DNA of 64,000 nt. It comes from Capsaspora owczarzaki ATCC 30864. Taxonomy: Eukaryota > Opisthokonta > Filasterea. Position numbers and translations under genes: made by a program. Position 1 is the first letter of the stretch, and every line of letters starts with the position of its first letter. The DNA is taken from positions 384,380-448,379 of the forward strand of contig NW_011887296.1 of NCBI RefSeq assembly GCF_000151315.2, in the 5' to 3' direction. Of this stretch, positions 20,931-31,579 are shown piece by piece. Under the pieces are notes generated by a model, which saw only the letters and a program-made list of their open reading frames with translations, did not search any database and had not been told where the DNA came from.

Positions 20931-23900
20931 TCACTTTGCTGAACCAACACTCTTCGGATCGGACTCTGGCTTTCGGCTGCGTTGCGCAAGCAATCGTCGG
21001 GCAACCAGAGAGCCGGCCATGGCAACCGCAGCCGCCACAGAGATGCCAATGCCAATCTGAGAGACAGAGGGCGCGGATGCAAGCGTGGAAATCAGCGAGG
21101 ACGCCGACGACACGCTGGTGCCCAAGTCAAAGCTCGAGGTAGTCGGCAGTGCACGGGCAGAGCCCTCACTTGCCTGTCTCGTGACACGGGTAAGGAGCGA
21201 GCCAGCAGAGCGGGCAGACATGGAAAGGACGCCAGCATACCCGCCACCTGAGGCACCGGCAGTAAATCCAGTGGCGAGGCGGTCGAACGCAAAGACCGAC
21301 GATGACGATGCCGCCGCTGCCGTGTTGGCAGCCATAGCGCCAGCAGCAATACCCGCGGCGACGCTGCCCACCATGACGCCTGCTTGGGCACCGAGGGAAA
21401 GTCGCGGCACGGCTGGGGCAATTTGCGGCAGGTTTGAGCTCAAGGCTGTGGCCGACATGACTCCTCCCTGCTTCTGCTGTTGTGGACTCAACGAAGCTGG
21501 TCCTGATGCTGGGAGGAGCAACCCAAGACCAGTTGCGTCATCAGTCTCCAACATCGGTTCAGGGGTCATGAGGCCCGCGAAATCAGAGCCCAAGGTGCTG
21601 GCCTCGGCCAAATCCGAGTCGGAGAGGAAATCCATCATGTCCTGCGCGAACTTGCTGCCGTGTTGCAAAGCATTCTGGTCGACCGCAAACAACGAAGGCT
21701 CTTGTGTCCGATAGCGCTGGAACTGGTGCTCAAACTCTTGCTGCGCGGAAGCACAATCGGGCTCGCTCATCGAGCTAAACACATTTTGAATGTAGCTGCA
21801 GCACGACTCCCAAAATTCATCGATGCGATTGTACGCCGGTGATCCACGAGCGGAATGGTGGCTCGGGAGGGCAGGCGGGGTGTCGCCGCTGCTGCCAATG
21901 CTTGGCGACGAGGCGGCGGAGGAGGACGAGTGGGGTTCCAGCGCCGCGGCGTGCCGATCCGCCAACGTTGAGGCAATCCACCCAGAGTTCAAAGCGGAAT
22001 GAACAGCATCCTGGAACACGGTCGAGCCGAAATCGTGCTGATCAGAAAGCAAAAGATTCGAAATGGCGTCAGCAGAGCGCAGCGTATCGTCAATCGACTT
22101 TTGCCCTGGCTCCAATCGCGGCAGCTTGCTGGCGTGATCGTCTTCAAGCTCGTCGTCATTGTCGTCGAAAATGAAAATGCCACTGTTGCGAGCGCTATTG
22201 GTCGCGCTGGAACTATGCGTCGGAGACGCTGCCCGAGACTGGTGCGCTTCTTCGTCCGACATGAAGGAGCTGAGTGACGAGTCGCTGTCATAGCCTTGCG
22301 ACGTCTGGCCGCGGTCTCGCTGCCGCCGTTTGCGCGATGCTCGCGTCGGAGACACGGCACGATCCAGTGCCGTTGTTTGAAGCGTTGCTGGCAGGGACCC
22401 TGCTGCCATGCCCAAGCGGACGTGGCCACCATCCAGCTCCGTCTCACTCTCAGACGAGTAGTTGGAGGCGGTTTCGTCAGTGTCATGGCCGTCGCCCCGT
22501 CGAATACTACTGGTTGCAAGGCCCATCATGCCACCGTTCTGAAGGGCCTCCAGACCCTGGAGGAAGGCGGCGTGATCGAGCGTCGAGGCGTTTGTTGGCA
22601 GTTGATCCGTGATCTCGCTGGCGGCGATGTCGAAAATAGATGCCTTTGGCGGGAGCGGCGCTTGCTGCCAAGCTGCTGCGCGGTGAGAGCGGGGGCTCTT
22701 GGAGCGGCTGGCCAAGGAAAACGGCGGTACACCAGCGTTAGTTGCGGCTGCGAGAACAGGCGACAACGGAGGCGACTCCCATTCGTCCGACAGGTAGACG
22801 TTTGTGTCTTCCTCGACTGCAGGCGTCATCTGCCCATCCACGTCGCTCTGAGTCGTGGGAGCAACTGTCGCTGCCGCCAGGTCGCGCAGCACAAAGTCCA
22901 ACTGCTGCTGACCGGATAGATCCGAAAAGTCGCCAAAGCCGCTCGTGGAGGAATGGAGACCAGAATCATCGTCGCCGTCGTGCTCGTCATCGCCATCCTC
23001 GCCAGCCTGGCGGTGAGTCGTTGCAAGATGATTGTCCGACAGACTCAGATGCTGCAAGCGGAGAAGTTGCTGCTGCTGTTGCCGCTGAGATTGTTCACCA
23101 GATGTGGACTGGGGATACACGTGCAGCTGCTCCAGGAACTGAAGAGGAGACGGAGGCACTGGCTGGCCCGTTGACGAGACTTGCTCCATTGAAGCAGGAA
23201 AGAACCCGGCAGACAGCTGCTGCTGCTGCTGCTGCTGCTGCGGCTGCAAAAGGATTTGTTGCGGAAAAGGGTGTTGTTGGTCTTGCATCGGCGGTAGGAA
23301 CTGGAATCGCGAGTAAATGTCTTGCATCGTACCGTCATACTGAGGGAGCCGTGGATCGAGTCCAGCGGCGATGGGGGAGGTGGCCTGTGGCGGTGATCGC
23401 GACTTGCTGCGCCGCCCACCAGAAGAACCGCGCCTTGCGCTCGATGCAGACGGCTTGCGTGATGTGGAGGCATAGGTGGAGTGGTCTTCGTCTTCATCGT
23501 CGTGGTTGTTGGTCTGGTCGGGGTGACCAGCAACGGCTACGGCAGCTGCGCTCCCGGACCGAGTCCTTCGTGATCCAGCAGCGGCGGGAACAATTCCGGC
23601 AGGCGGAGGCGATGAAGTGGTCAGCCCGGCGAAGGCCTCCTCGAATAAATCAGAGTCTCCTGAAGCGGAGGACATGCCTCGTGCAGCTCGGGCTCTGGCG
23701 GCCTTGGTCTGGGTGGCGGCGCCAGCAGAACTCCCGCTACTTCCCGAGCCGCCAGCCGACATTTTCGCTGGCTTTGGCGCGGGGAGATGCGGCGCGGCGT
23801 CCAGCACAAGCTGACTCTCGTTCGCATTAAAGCCGTGCGCGAGAAGCGTCTCGAGCGTCAGGTCGGCAAGTTCGAGGCCGTTATTTGCGATCGACATGAC

Positions 23901-24309
23901 ACGCTTCACTAGTTCTTCCTTCAGCTCACACGAGCGCAAGTGGCGTCGACACAACTCGGCGCTCCACGGCGCGCGGGATCCAATATGCGGCGTGATGGGT
24001 GCTGGCGTGGTGCCGGGTCGTGCCGTGGCACACGCGTAAACGTGCTTCTGGTGGTCGTATGGCCGCTTGGATCGAACGCCGCAAATGCACCCAAACGGGC
24101 GATAGTCAATGTGCACAAGCATGTGCGATGTCAAATCGGACGGCTTGTGAAACGCCGGTCGATTGGCGTGCAGCTGGCAGCCATCCCAGTGGCACAATCC
24201 CACGAATCCAGTCTTGCGGTGGCGAATATGCACTGTCTGGACGTGCTCATACAGGGTTTCGTTCGTTGGGAAGGTTTCCGGGCATATTGCCGGCTGGCCA
24301 GGCCTGTTG
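20931..24309 (-). CDS. Large PacC/Rim101-type zinc-finger protein with C-terminal membrane anchor
   Basis: One large exon of about 1120 residues whose first coding exon is not resolved. It opens with ICPETFPTNETLYEHVQTVH, the second half of a PacC-type finger. Finger 2 (CHWDGC, LTSHMLVH) and a third (CICGVRSKRPYDHQKHV) follow. Next comes a helical stretch (LTLETLLAHGFNANESQLVL) that parallels the C-terminus of genes A-C. The middle is Gln/Ser/acid-rich and disordered, as in activation domains. Near the end a Gly/Ala hydrophobic segment (IGISVAAAVAMAGSLVA) is followed by basic RRLLAQRSRK, a predicted tail anchor. No ATG lies before the finger in frame and a stop lies upstream, so an upstream exon supplying the first Cys must exist between about 24320 and 25500; I could not find it. 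Confidence 0.8.
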
Positions 24310-25558
24310 GGAGCAACAATTACAAATTGTCAGCAACAGGTCTCTGAATTTTTTTTGGATCAAGATCATAGAGCACTGATTCTTCTATTGGAGCCATTCT
24401 GCTGATCTCGTTGGTGCCTGAGAAGTTGAATGGAGCGAAACGAGACAAGAAAAAGCAAAAACAACAACAAGAGCAAAATTCTATCATTTTGACCCTTTTT
24501 TGTCGGTCTTCCAGCTTGTCACTTTGGTTGATGTTTTTTTTTTTGTTCTTCTTGCCCCCCATTGACCAATTCAATGAAAACAACCAAAAATGTCGGGCGA
24601 CAAAGCCAACCATCAAAAAAAAAAAAAAAAAAAAAAAGCGGTCATCGAAATCGCCAAGACATTTGCACCTTTGGCTGAACGCTCAAGTGCACTCACCTCA
24701 GCTCTTTCCCCCTAAAGGCGCATAGGCAGCAAAAGCCGGGATTCTCACATTTGGAGCAGCAAAAACAAAACTAACAAACAAAAAAAAACCCACCCCCGGG
24801 GTCAAGTGGAGATGGAAAAGGCGAGAAAAGCGACGCCACGCCAATTCAATCGCCAAGAAACGCTGTCTTGGTTTTTCGTTACGCTCGACACGCAGAGACA
24901 CACGAGCGCGGTGGTGTCTGTCCATGCGAATGCTCATCATCATCAAGTGCCGACGGACCAGCCGGCATCGATGTAGCAACGTCGAACGAGAGAGAGTTGA
25001 GGTGTGTGAGCTCGTGTGTGACGACGCGCATCGCAGAGCAACGGGATTGACAAGTTCGACGTCCCACGCGGTCAAACGGACAACTGCAAACGAGCCACGA
25101 TAGGGAGCAGGCGAGTAGGTGGGCGGGAGGGGGGGGGAAGAGTCTGGGACGAAAGAGAGTGGGATGCACTCGAAATTGAGCAAACCAACGAACGTACTCG
25201 CGCCATAGACAGACTCCCATCAGATTGTTCATGATGATGCAGGAGGAGTGATTGAATCAAATGCACAGCCAAAATAAGACGGGAAAACGAAAGTGAAGAA
25301 CAGTCAAAGAGACAATCAAACAGCTCCTCCAAGTTGACTGGTGGTGGATAATGATGTGGCTGTCCATTGTGATTTCAAGTACTGCTTTGGTTTCAGCGTC
25401 TTCTGCACTACCCCACCTGTTGCAGCTCATTCTCAATCGATAGCATATTTATCCAGTCAAGAGTGACCAGTTCCACATCGCTTCTTCGTGATCCGTTCAG
25501 ACTCCAGCAAAAGTTGTCTTGGGTGAAATTTTGATCAGTCTTTCTTCCGACTGCCAAG
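24310..25558. other. Region between the large and small zinc-finger genes
   Basis: It should contain the promoter and the missing first exon of the large zinc-finger gene (minus strand) and the promoter of gene A (plus strand). A donor-like CTGAG/GTGAGT on the minus strand near 24694 could end a noncoding first exon. A-rich and G-rich runs occur at 24616-24638 and 25128-25137. Confidence 0.35.
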
Positions 25559-26706
25559 ATGCAATGCGAGTGGGAAGGGTAATCGTCGCCTCCGTGCATT
25601 TTGTGACTTTTATCAAACACATACAATAGCTTCCGCCTCTATGTTGACACTGAGAAGGCGGGAAGCAAGTCGAAAGGGAGGCAGGGGGAAAGCCTGGTGA
25701 GTTTGTGACGGCACGATCGCCCATCGGCTTTGTAGCATCCTGACAGCCGTCGCAAAAAAGTGATCCGTGTGTACATTCAGTATGTAAACCGTCAGCGTTT
25801 TTTGTCCGCGTGCCGACTTCAGCTCCAATGTGGGCGGCCGTTGTCCAAAACGCGCAAGCTGTCTGGCCGGAAACCCAGCCCCTGTCCCTTGATTCGATTT
25901 CCAGACACCCGTAGCCGATATAGCTAGGCACTCGAGCACCGTTCAGTTGTCCCTCACTCATACCCGTTGATATCTGACCAGCTGAACCGTCTCTCTGCTC
26001 GGGGGTGAATTGGCGTTGATTATTGACGAGCGCGCGAAACCGGAACTGACCCTCCAACCCCCCCCCTCCTCCCGCTCCTCCTGCTCCTCCGCTGTTCTTC
26101 TCTCTACTGCCCCCTCAGGTGCGAACAACGATTCGGATCTGCGGGACTGCTGTTTGAGCACTTGCGCGAGGTGCACGTTGGTCTTCGCTTGGACAAGACG
26201 TTTCAAGGTCAATGCCAGTGGGCGAACTGCTCGCGAGCTGACCAGCAGTTTGGCAAGCCTTACGACTTGGTGTCCCACATTCAAGTGCACGTTAATGTTC
26301 GACCGTTCGAGTGCATTTGTGGCGCACGTTCGAAGCGGCAGTCTGATCTTCGGAAGCACCTTGAGGGTTGCTGTCAAGGAACGGATTTCAAGTGGACTAA
26401 GGCGACATCGGGCTTGTTCCTGGCCAGAAAGGGCTTCTCGGACGATGCCATTACACGCATCCTTCAGCTGGTGCAAGATCCTGAAGATATTCTTCGAGTG
26501 ACGGACGCTCAGCTGCTCGAGGTCCAGATGGATGCACAAACTTGCCGTCTCGTTCTCGACGGCACCCCAGTCGAATTTCGAAACAACACGGCGAAATAAA
26601 CCTCTCGCCCATTGCCTCTTTGTCGAGCCCTGTGACTTGTCTCGCTCCGAATGGCGACGTTCAGCAAAGAATGAACTTGTATGACTTTGCTTGGTTGCGC
26701 AATTTG
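25529..26706 (+). repeat. Inverted duplication, left arm (with gene A)
   Basis: About 1.18 kb that is nearly identical, in reverse orientation, to 40535-41709. Homology begins at TTGATCAGTCTTTCTTCC and ends at GTTGCGCAATTT, just before a GT microsatellite. It includes the whole of gene A with its intron. Confidence 0.9.
25559..26599 (+). CDS. Small PacC-type zinc-finger protein, gene A
   Basis: Two exons: 25559-25578 (20 bases, MQCEWEG) and 26119-26599. The intron (GTAATC...CCTCAG) splits finger 1 between its two cysteines: joined, C-EWEG-C, then FEHLREVH. Finger 2 is CQWANC with LVSHIQVH, and finger 3 is CICGARSKRQSDLRKH. The order and the CxWxxC spacing are those of PacC/Rim101 and GLI/ZIC-type fingers, which bind DNA. 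A C-terminal helical module (GFSDDAITRILQLV, ILRVTDAQLLEV, TCRLVLDGTP) is shared with B, C and the large gene. The protein is 166 residues. No activation domain or protease-processing region like that of fungal PacC is present. It could act as a repressor or competitor of the larger protein; that is inference. Confidence 0.78.
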
Positions 26707-26715
26707 ATGCTTGGG

Positions 26716-26717
<2 letters not shown>

Positions 26718-26782
<65 letters not shown>
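26718..26782. repeat. TG dinucleotide microsatellite
   Basis: About 32 TG units immediately beyond the left arm of the inverted duplication; absent at the matching edge of the right arm. Confidence 0.95.
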
Positions 26783-26783
<1 letters not shown>

Positions 26784-28150
26784 GACATATCCTGTCCAAT
26801 CCTCCAAGCAAATTGTTCGTCATGACCAACCCTCGTCGCTTTAGTATCAATCAACCTTTGCGGGGCGAGTTCATTGCCTCCAACGGGTCTTGTTTGTGGC
26901 GTCGCCTCAGACCGCTCCAGAACACTCAAAGGTGCAATTCTTCACGAACTGAATTCGCAACCACGACGCAGCAACCCGATCAAACGATTCTAGTTCTTGC
27001 TTGCAGTTGCCCTTGCCTCGCAAAGCAATCATGTCGTTACCAAGGCGAACGAAGCCAAACGAGCAAAGAAGGCTCTCGTTCGGACTGCCGGTACATCGAT
27101 ATGCAACAATTGAGAGTTCAACGCCAGTGGCCGTTTCGACGAGTGCCAGACCGCTCAAGGGAAGCACTTTGGGGTTGCAAAAGAAGAATACTGCTGGCGA
27201 CATGGTTTTTCTGCGTGCTTGGATGCCAGGTTCATGTCGAAGAATCGTTGGCGTTCGCTCGCGTGTGTTGGATCTGTCGCCGTTTGGTTGTGATCCAGCC
27301 AACAGCCCGTGTCCAACAAACCACCAATTCCAATAGGCTCGGCTGTTTCTTACGAGCCAGTCTCGACTTAACTTGGATGCACACACTCACTGCTCTCAGT
27401 CATTTTCTGAATAGTTGTGCAGGATCTCTCATTTCTGCTGGTTTGTTTTCAGCCAGTCTCGCTTCGTTTTTCTCTGTTTGCTCCTTTCTCTTCCCGTCTC
27501 TCCCGTTCACAGCTTCACTCCCTCAATCGAAGCGCACTCTCATGCTCCTCGCTCAGAACGCAGGGCGGCAGAGCCCCAGACGGCTCCAGACGCACAGGGG
27601 AAGCGCACCGCCACAGCCACACGAACAAAGCGACAGTTTCGCTTCCTCTCTCTCCCTCTTCCTTGCTCTGGCTCGCTCTCTCTCTCTCTCTGTCTACCTC
27701 GCCCTCGCCAGCACCACACTGACACCCAAGTGTCAGTCTGCACGCCGTGGTAGCACACACCAACCCAACACCACAACGCACGCAACTCAACCCAACACAA
27801 ACAATCGGCGCTTTTTGTTTTTTTCCTCTTTTTCTTTGTTGTCTGTTTACCTTGCACACAGTCACAGTCGTGGCTTGTCCTTTTGGATTTCACTTCCATT
27901 GTGTGATTTTCGGGCGATGAGGAGGCGATGAGGGAGGAAGGACGACGAAAGGAGGTGAAAGTGGCAACTCCCTTCCCCCCTTGACGCCTGACTTCTGAGC
28001 TGCTCAAAACACAAACAACAACAAAAGGATGACAACGAAGGAGGGTGACAACGAAGCATGGCTTTAATCTGATCTGAGGGTCTTCTGAAAAAACAAACAA
28101 GTCTCACCATTCACTGAGTATCTCAAAACATGCACTGAGTAACGCCATGC
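26783..28150. other. Intergenic, no gene supported
   Basis: Long open frames exist on both strands (plus 26813-27931, minus 26907-27386) but none shows a family motif. The plus frame ends in CT-rich low-complexity DNA at 27640-27710. An acceptor-like TTGCTTGCAG at 26998-27007 precedes a short basic frame that I could not identify. Confidence 0.4.
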
Positions 28151-29248
28151 CTAGTTGGTGACCACGTCTGGAGCATGCATTGCTTGCCTCAAACCTGGAA
28201 GGTAGCGTGCAATGGTCGTGTCGAGACGCTCATTGTTGTCGGCCTCCAGGAAGAGCTGCCAGCCAAAATCGTTATTGTTGCCGCTGACGGTGCCGCGCTT
28301 CAAACGCTCGCCCCAGTCCTGGTAGCTCTTGGTGTAGTAGTGGTTGATTCGGAGAATGTCGACCTCACGTGTGGCCCCAATTTCGTGATCGTAGAAGGTC
28401 GTAAACTCGAGCTCACGGAACTTTTCATCGCACAGGGGTTTGCCGTCGTAAAAGTACAGGCTGTGTGTGTTGTGCAGGCCGGCCATCTGCCTCGGGTTGA
28501 ACAAGACCTTCTTGCCAATGATGACTTCGTTGCTGCGACGCGTGTACTCTTCCAAGACCAGTCCGGGCGGTGTGGTCGTGTGGTTGTTGGAGCCAAAGTT
28601 GAGTCGCCAGGCCGCAACGCCCCCGCATCTGCCGCTACCCACAAACGTTTTCAGTATTGCGAGCAACGACTGATCGGGCGACGTTGGGAAGAAGAACTCG
28701 TCAATGTCAAAGATGCCCATGTAGCGCGTCAGGCAACGGAAGCGCTGGACGCCGTCAACGATGCCGACTCTTTGCGTGTTCTGGATGCGATAGCCCGCGA
28801 TATCGTGCGTCATGATCGTCGGGAAATCTAGCAGTGTGACAAGGCCTGCTCGCATGTACGGAACGAGCACTTCGCGGTACTTGTCCGTCGAGTTGTTGTT
28901 GTACATTAGGAAGTGGTCAAAGCCAACCAGTCTGTGGAACTCTATCCACTCCTTGAGGTACTTGTCTGCGTCTCGGAAGATGGCGAACGCTGTGAGCTGG
29001 TACTGGAAGCGGCTCGACTCGGAGCACTTGAACTCGCGCGTCGGCATCGGCATCCCGTAGACGGCGTGGAAGAGGGCCTCGCTCTGGTCAATCGGGTGCA
29101 AGCGGTCGCTCGACGCCATCTGGAGCAGCCACCAGAGCACGCCACACACGACCAGCAAGACAATGGCCATTCGGATGCGTCGCGCGATGGGCGCGTTGGT
29201 GCTCGGTGCGCCCCACCGCCGCAGCACTTGTCGCAGGTCGGTAAGCAT
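28151..29248 (-). CDS. GT92 (DUF23)-like type II membrane glycosyltransferase
   Basis: A single-exon 365-residue protein. A short basic cytoplasmic tail (RQVLRRW, RRIR) is followed by one hydrophobic segment (MAIVLLVVCGVLWWLLQMA), giving a Golgi type II topology. The catalytic part carries YLKEWIEFHRLVGFDHFLMY, YNNNSTD, the metal-binding-like DIDEFF, and INHYYTKSYQDW near the end, all hallmarks of family GT92. Animal members add beta-1,4-galactose to core fucose or other glycans; the substrate here is unknown. The start is the ATG just before the tail. The frame is open upstream to 29653 but that part looks like untranslated leader. Confidence 0.85.
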   Translation of the reverse strand: MLTDLRQVLRRWGAPSTNAPIARRIRMAIVLLVVCGVLWWLLQMASSDRLHPIDQSEALFHAVYGMPMPTREFKCSESSRFQYQLTAFAIFRDADKYLKEWIEFHRLVGFDHFLMYNNNSTDKYREVLVPYMRAGLVTLLDFPTIMTHDIAGYRIQNTQRVGIVDGVQRFRCLTRYMGIFDIDEFFFPTSPDQSLLAILKTFVGSGRCGGVAAWRLNFGSNNHTTTPPGLVLEEYTRRSNEVIIGKKVLFNPRQMAGLHNTHSLYFYDGKPLCDEKFRELEFTTFYDHEIGATREVDILRINHYYTKSYQDWGERLKRGTVSGNNNDFGWQLFLEADNNERLDTTIARYLPGLRQAMHAPDVVTN

Positions 29249-30639
29249 GAATGGATGACGTTGAAGCCGCTTCGATGAAGTGTACCGGTGGCACCGAATC
29301 GATGTATTTATTTTTTGAATTCGTTGGTCAGACGACAGAGCGCTTGTTTTGCGTGTGAGTGTGTCCCGTCCTATGAGCCTCAATCGGTAGGGGCAAACGG
29401 TGAAAAGAAGAGGTTTGGCAGAGGGTGAGTTGGGTGGAGGTGACAACGAATGGAGACTGGAAATTTTAATTTTAGGCGAATACCAAATGGACGTGCAAGT
29501 ACGACAAATAATAAAGAACAAAAGGTTGTTATGGCACAACATCCAACTCGACTCGTGCTTGTTGTTTTTAAGAAACAAGGCAAACGCAAGCGTGCGCACT
29601 TGAAATTCGCATGGAAACCCAGCGTAGCTGGCGCGGCTGAGCACTAGAAACAACTCATGAATTTACGTCGTTGGTTGGTCGAGGAGTGAGGGGTACTGCG
29701 GAAAAAAATTTAGCATGCGGAAGAGGACGAGCGTGACGGAAATTGCCGTGACAAGTTCCTAAAATAGCGACAACGCGGATTTTTCTCGCGTGTCCCAGTC
29801 GCGTGCCTGGGAACCTCCAACATGACTCTCCGGATTGTTTTCATGGGGATCTTAGATAGCTATTGGTCAGGTATCGTCGATTGCTCGATTGAATGGTATC
29901 CCTGCTTTTGCAATCGAGTTCTGAATCATTCATTTGGAATACACAATTTTAACCGAAAAGAACAAATCAAAAACCAATCCATAAGCATCCGAATACTAAC
30001 TCCTCATCACGGGCCACTGTTGCCTGCTCTGCGTCCTCAACTCAGGGTCCTGACATACTCCCAACATGTCTTTAGTCTCACTAGTTGATTTGCCTACGTA
30101 AACGGTGCGAAGGGGGGGGGGGAAGTGCATCGCCAGGTCAAAAGCCAAGTTCGCCGCTTCGCTCCTACCCAAACCGAACCAAGCTCCCGTGTGGACAATA
30201 CACAGTGATACCGTAAAACGAGCATCGCTCTTGCTCTGACTCTATGCACCTGATTCTGCGCCTCCTGTCGTTGAGCTCATGTACCTCTCGCCAATAAAAA
30301 TAAAAAAAGCACGCACCACCCAAGCGACAAAGTTTTGATTTAGCTTGCTTGCTTTTCACGTTCCTCAGGCCACAGCCAGTCACTACCTGCCTGCGCTTGA
30401 TGGCTGTTGTATCAAAGTACTGTTCATCGCATTAGTGCCAAAGCGGGCGCCAGGCTCAGCAATCAGCGCGACGATGACGCTGAAATGCGAAATTCGCACT
30501 TTAGCAAAGACAACATTCACTTTTTGCACTGTTGTTTTGTGTTTTCGGCGATTCATTCGCCAGGCTCCATGACCCGACCTCGCCGCCAACCGTCCCAGCC
30601 TGTATCTTTGCAGTAGCAAATGAGTGTATCAAATGCAGC
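29249..30639. other. Intergenic, no gene supported
   Basis: Presumed promoter of the glycosyltransferase on its left side. There is a run of ten G at 30112-30121. No coding frame with motifs was found. Confidence 0.4.
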
Positions 30640-31290
30640 AAAGCCAAAGTTGCCTATCCGATCCCAGTGTTGGTGAGAGAGTCTCGAGAGGCCGAGCGAT
30701 CAAAACGCCTCCGTGCGCGATAGCGGCCTCGCCTACCAGCAGATCGCCATCCAGCTCGCCACTACCTACTTGGACGTACGTGGTAGGGTTGAGCGCTGCT
30801 CGTGAAAGGCCACGACGCGCAATCGTTCTGGCTTTCGCCGCTCTAGCAAGCTTCAGCCACCCAACCAGCTTGAGCATGCCCAATTCTCCTCCGACGAGCG
30901 CATCGCCGCATCCAAGGTCACCCTCGCGCATGGTGGAGACTATGCAATGCGTCTGTGATGAAAGTTATGAACTGACTGCCGCTAAACGGCCCTTTGCTTT
31001 GCGGCAAAGGTCGAAAATGCGATGCTGAAGCGCGACCAAAATATACCCATCAACGTTCAACCGCAGACAACTGGCTGAACGTCATCTTCTTCAACGAGAC
31101 CGCGCTCTATCTGTACAGGACCAACGGAGATAGCCGTGGGTGGCGGCAACGGGGCGATCCGCTTGATGCAAGCAGTGTACAGAGCATCGGAGCATTGTCG
31201 GGTAAAGGTGAAGGCAAAAAAAAAAAAATCAACTCGGTTCGCCATTCGGCTGGTAGTGATCTGCCAGCATCTCTTAGGATGATTTGAAGG
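30640..31290 (+). mobile_element. Decayed Tc1/mariner-like transposase relic
   Basis: Two pieces of a Tc1-type transposase can be read in different frames. Near 30720-30795, DSGLAYQQIAIQLATTYLDV resembles the N-terminal helix-turn-helix. At 31065-31180, NWLNVIFFNETALYLYR, then GWRQRGD, resembles the WxxVxFSDE...VWRRPGE block around the first catalytic Asp, which here is Asn (FFNET). The stretch between the two is broken by stops and the third catalytic region is missing, so the copy is dead. Terminal repeats were not found, so the limits are approximate. Confidence 0.45.
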
Positions 31291-31579
31291 CCACGATGCA
31301 TTCCTAGAAATCAAAGGTCAGGGTTTGTGGAGTTGTAATGAAGTAATACGTTCTTTGTTTGAGGCTTGTTCAACGGAGTCGCTTGCGCATCCACAGGTCG
31401 ACTACGAGATTTGATCGCCACGCGAGGTCGTCAACGAATCCAATTGTTTGGCGCCCGACAAAGCATTCACAGTGCCTGTGAATCCTGTTGAAATTTCTAG
31501 AAGGGAAGTGCAATCGAAAAGGAAGTTAATGTCAGTCAGCCAGTCAAGCTTTTTGTTTCCGTCGTCAACGTTGCCAAAA

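Noticed and set aside
26813-27931. 372-codon plus-strand frame after the TG repeat
   Set aside because: Cys/Arg/Ser-rich translation of CT-rich DNA without any motif; a competing long frame lies on the other strand.
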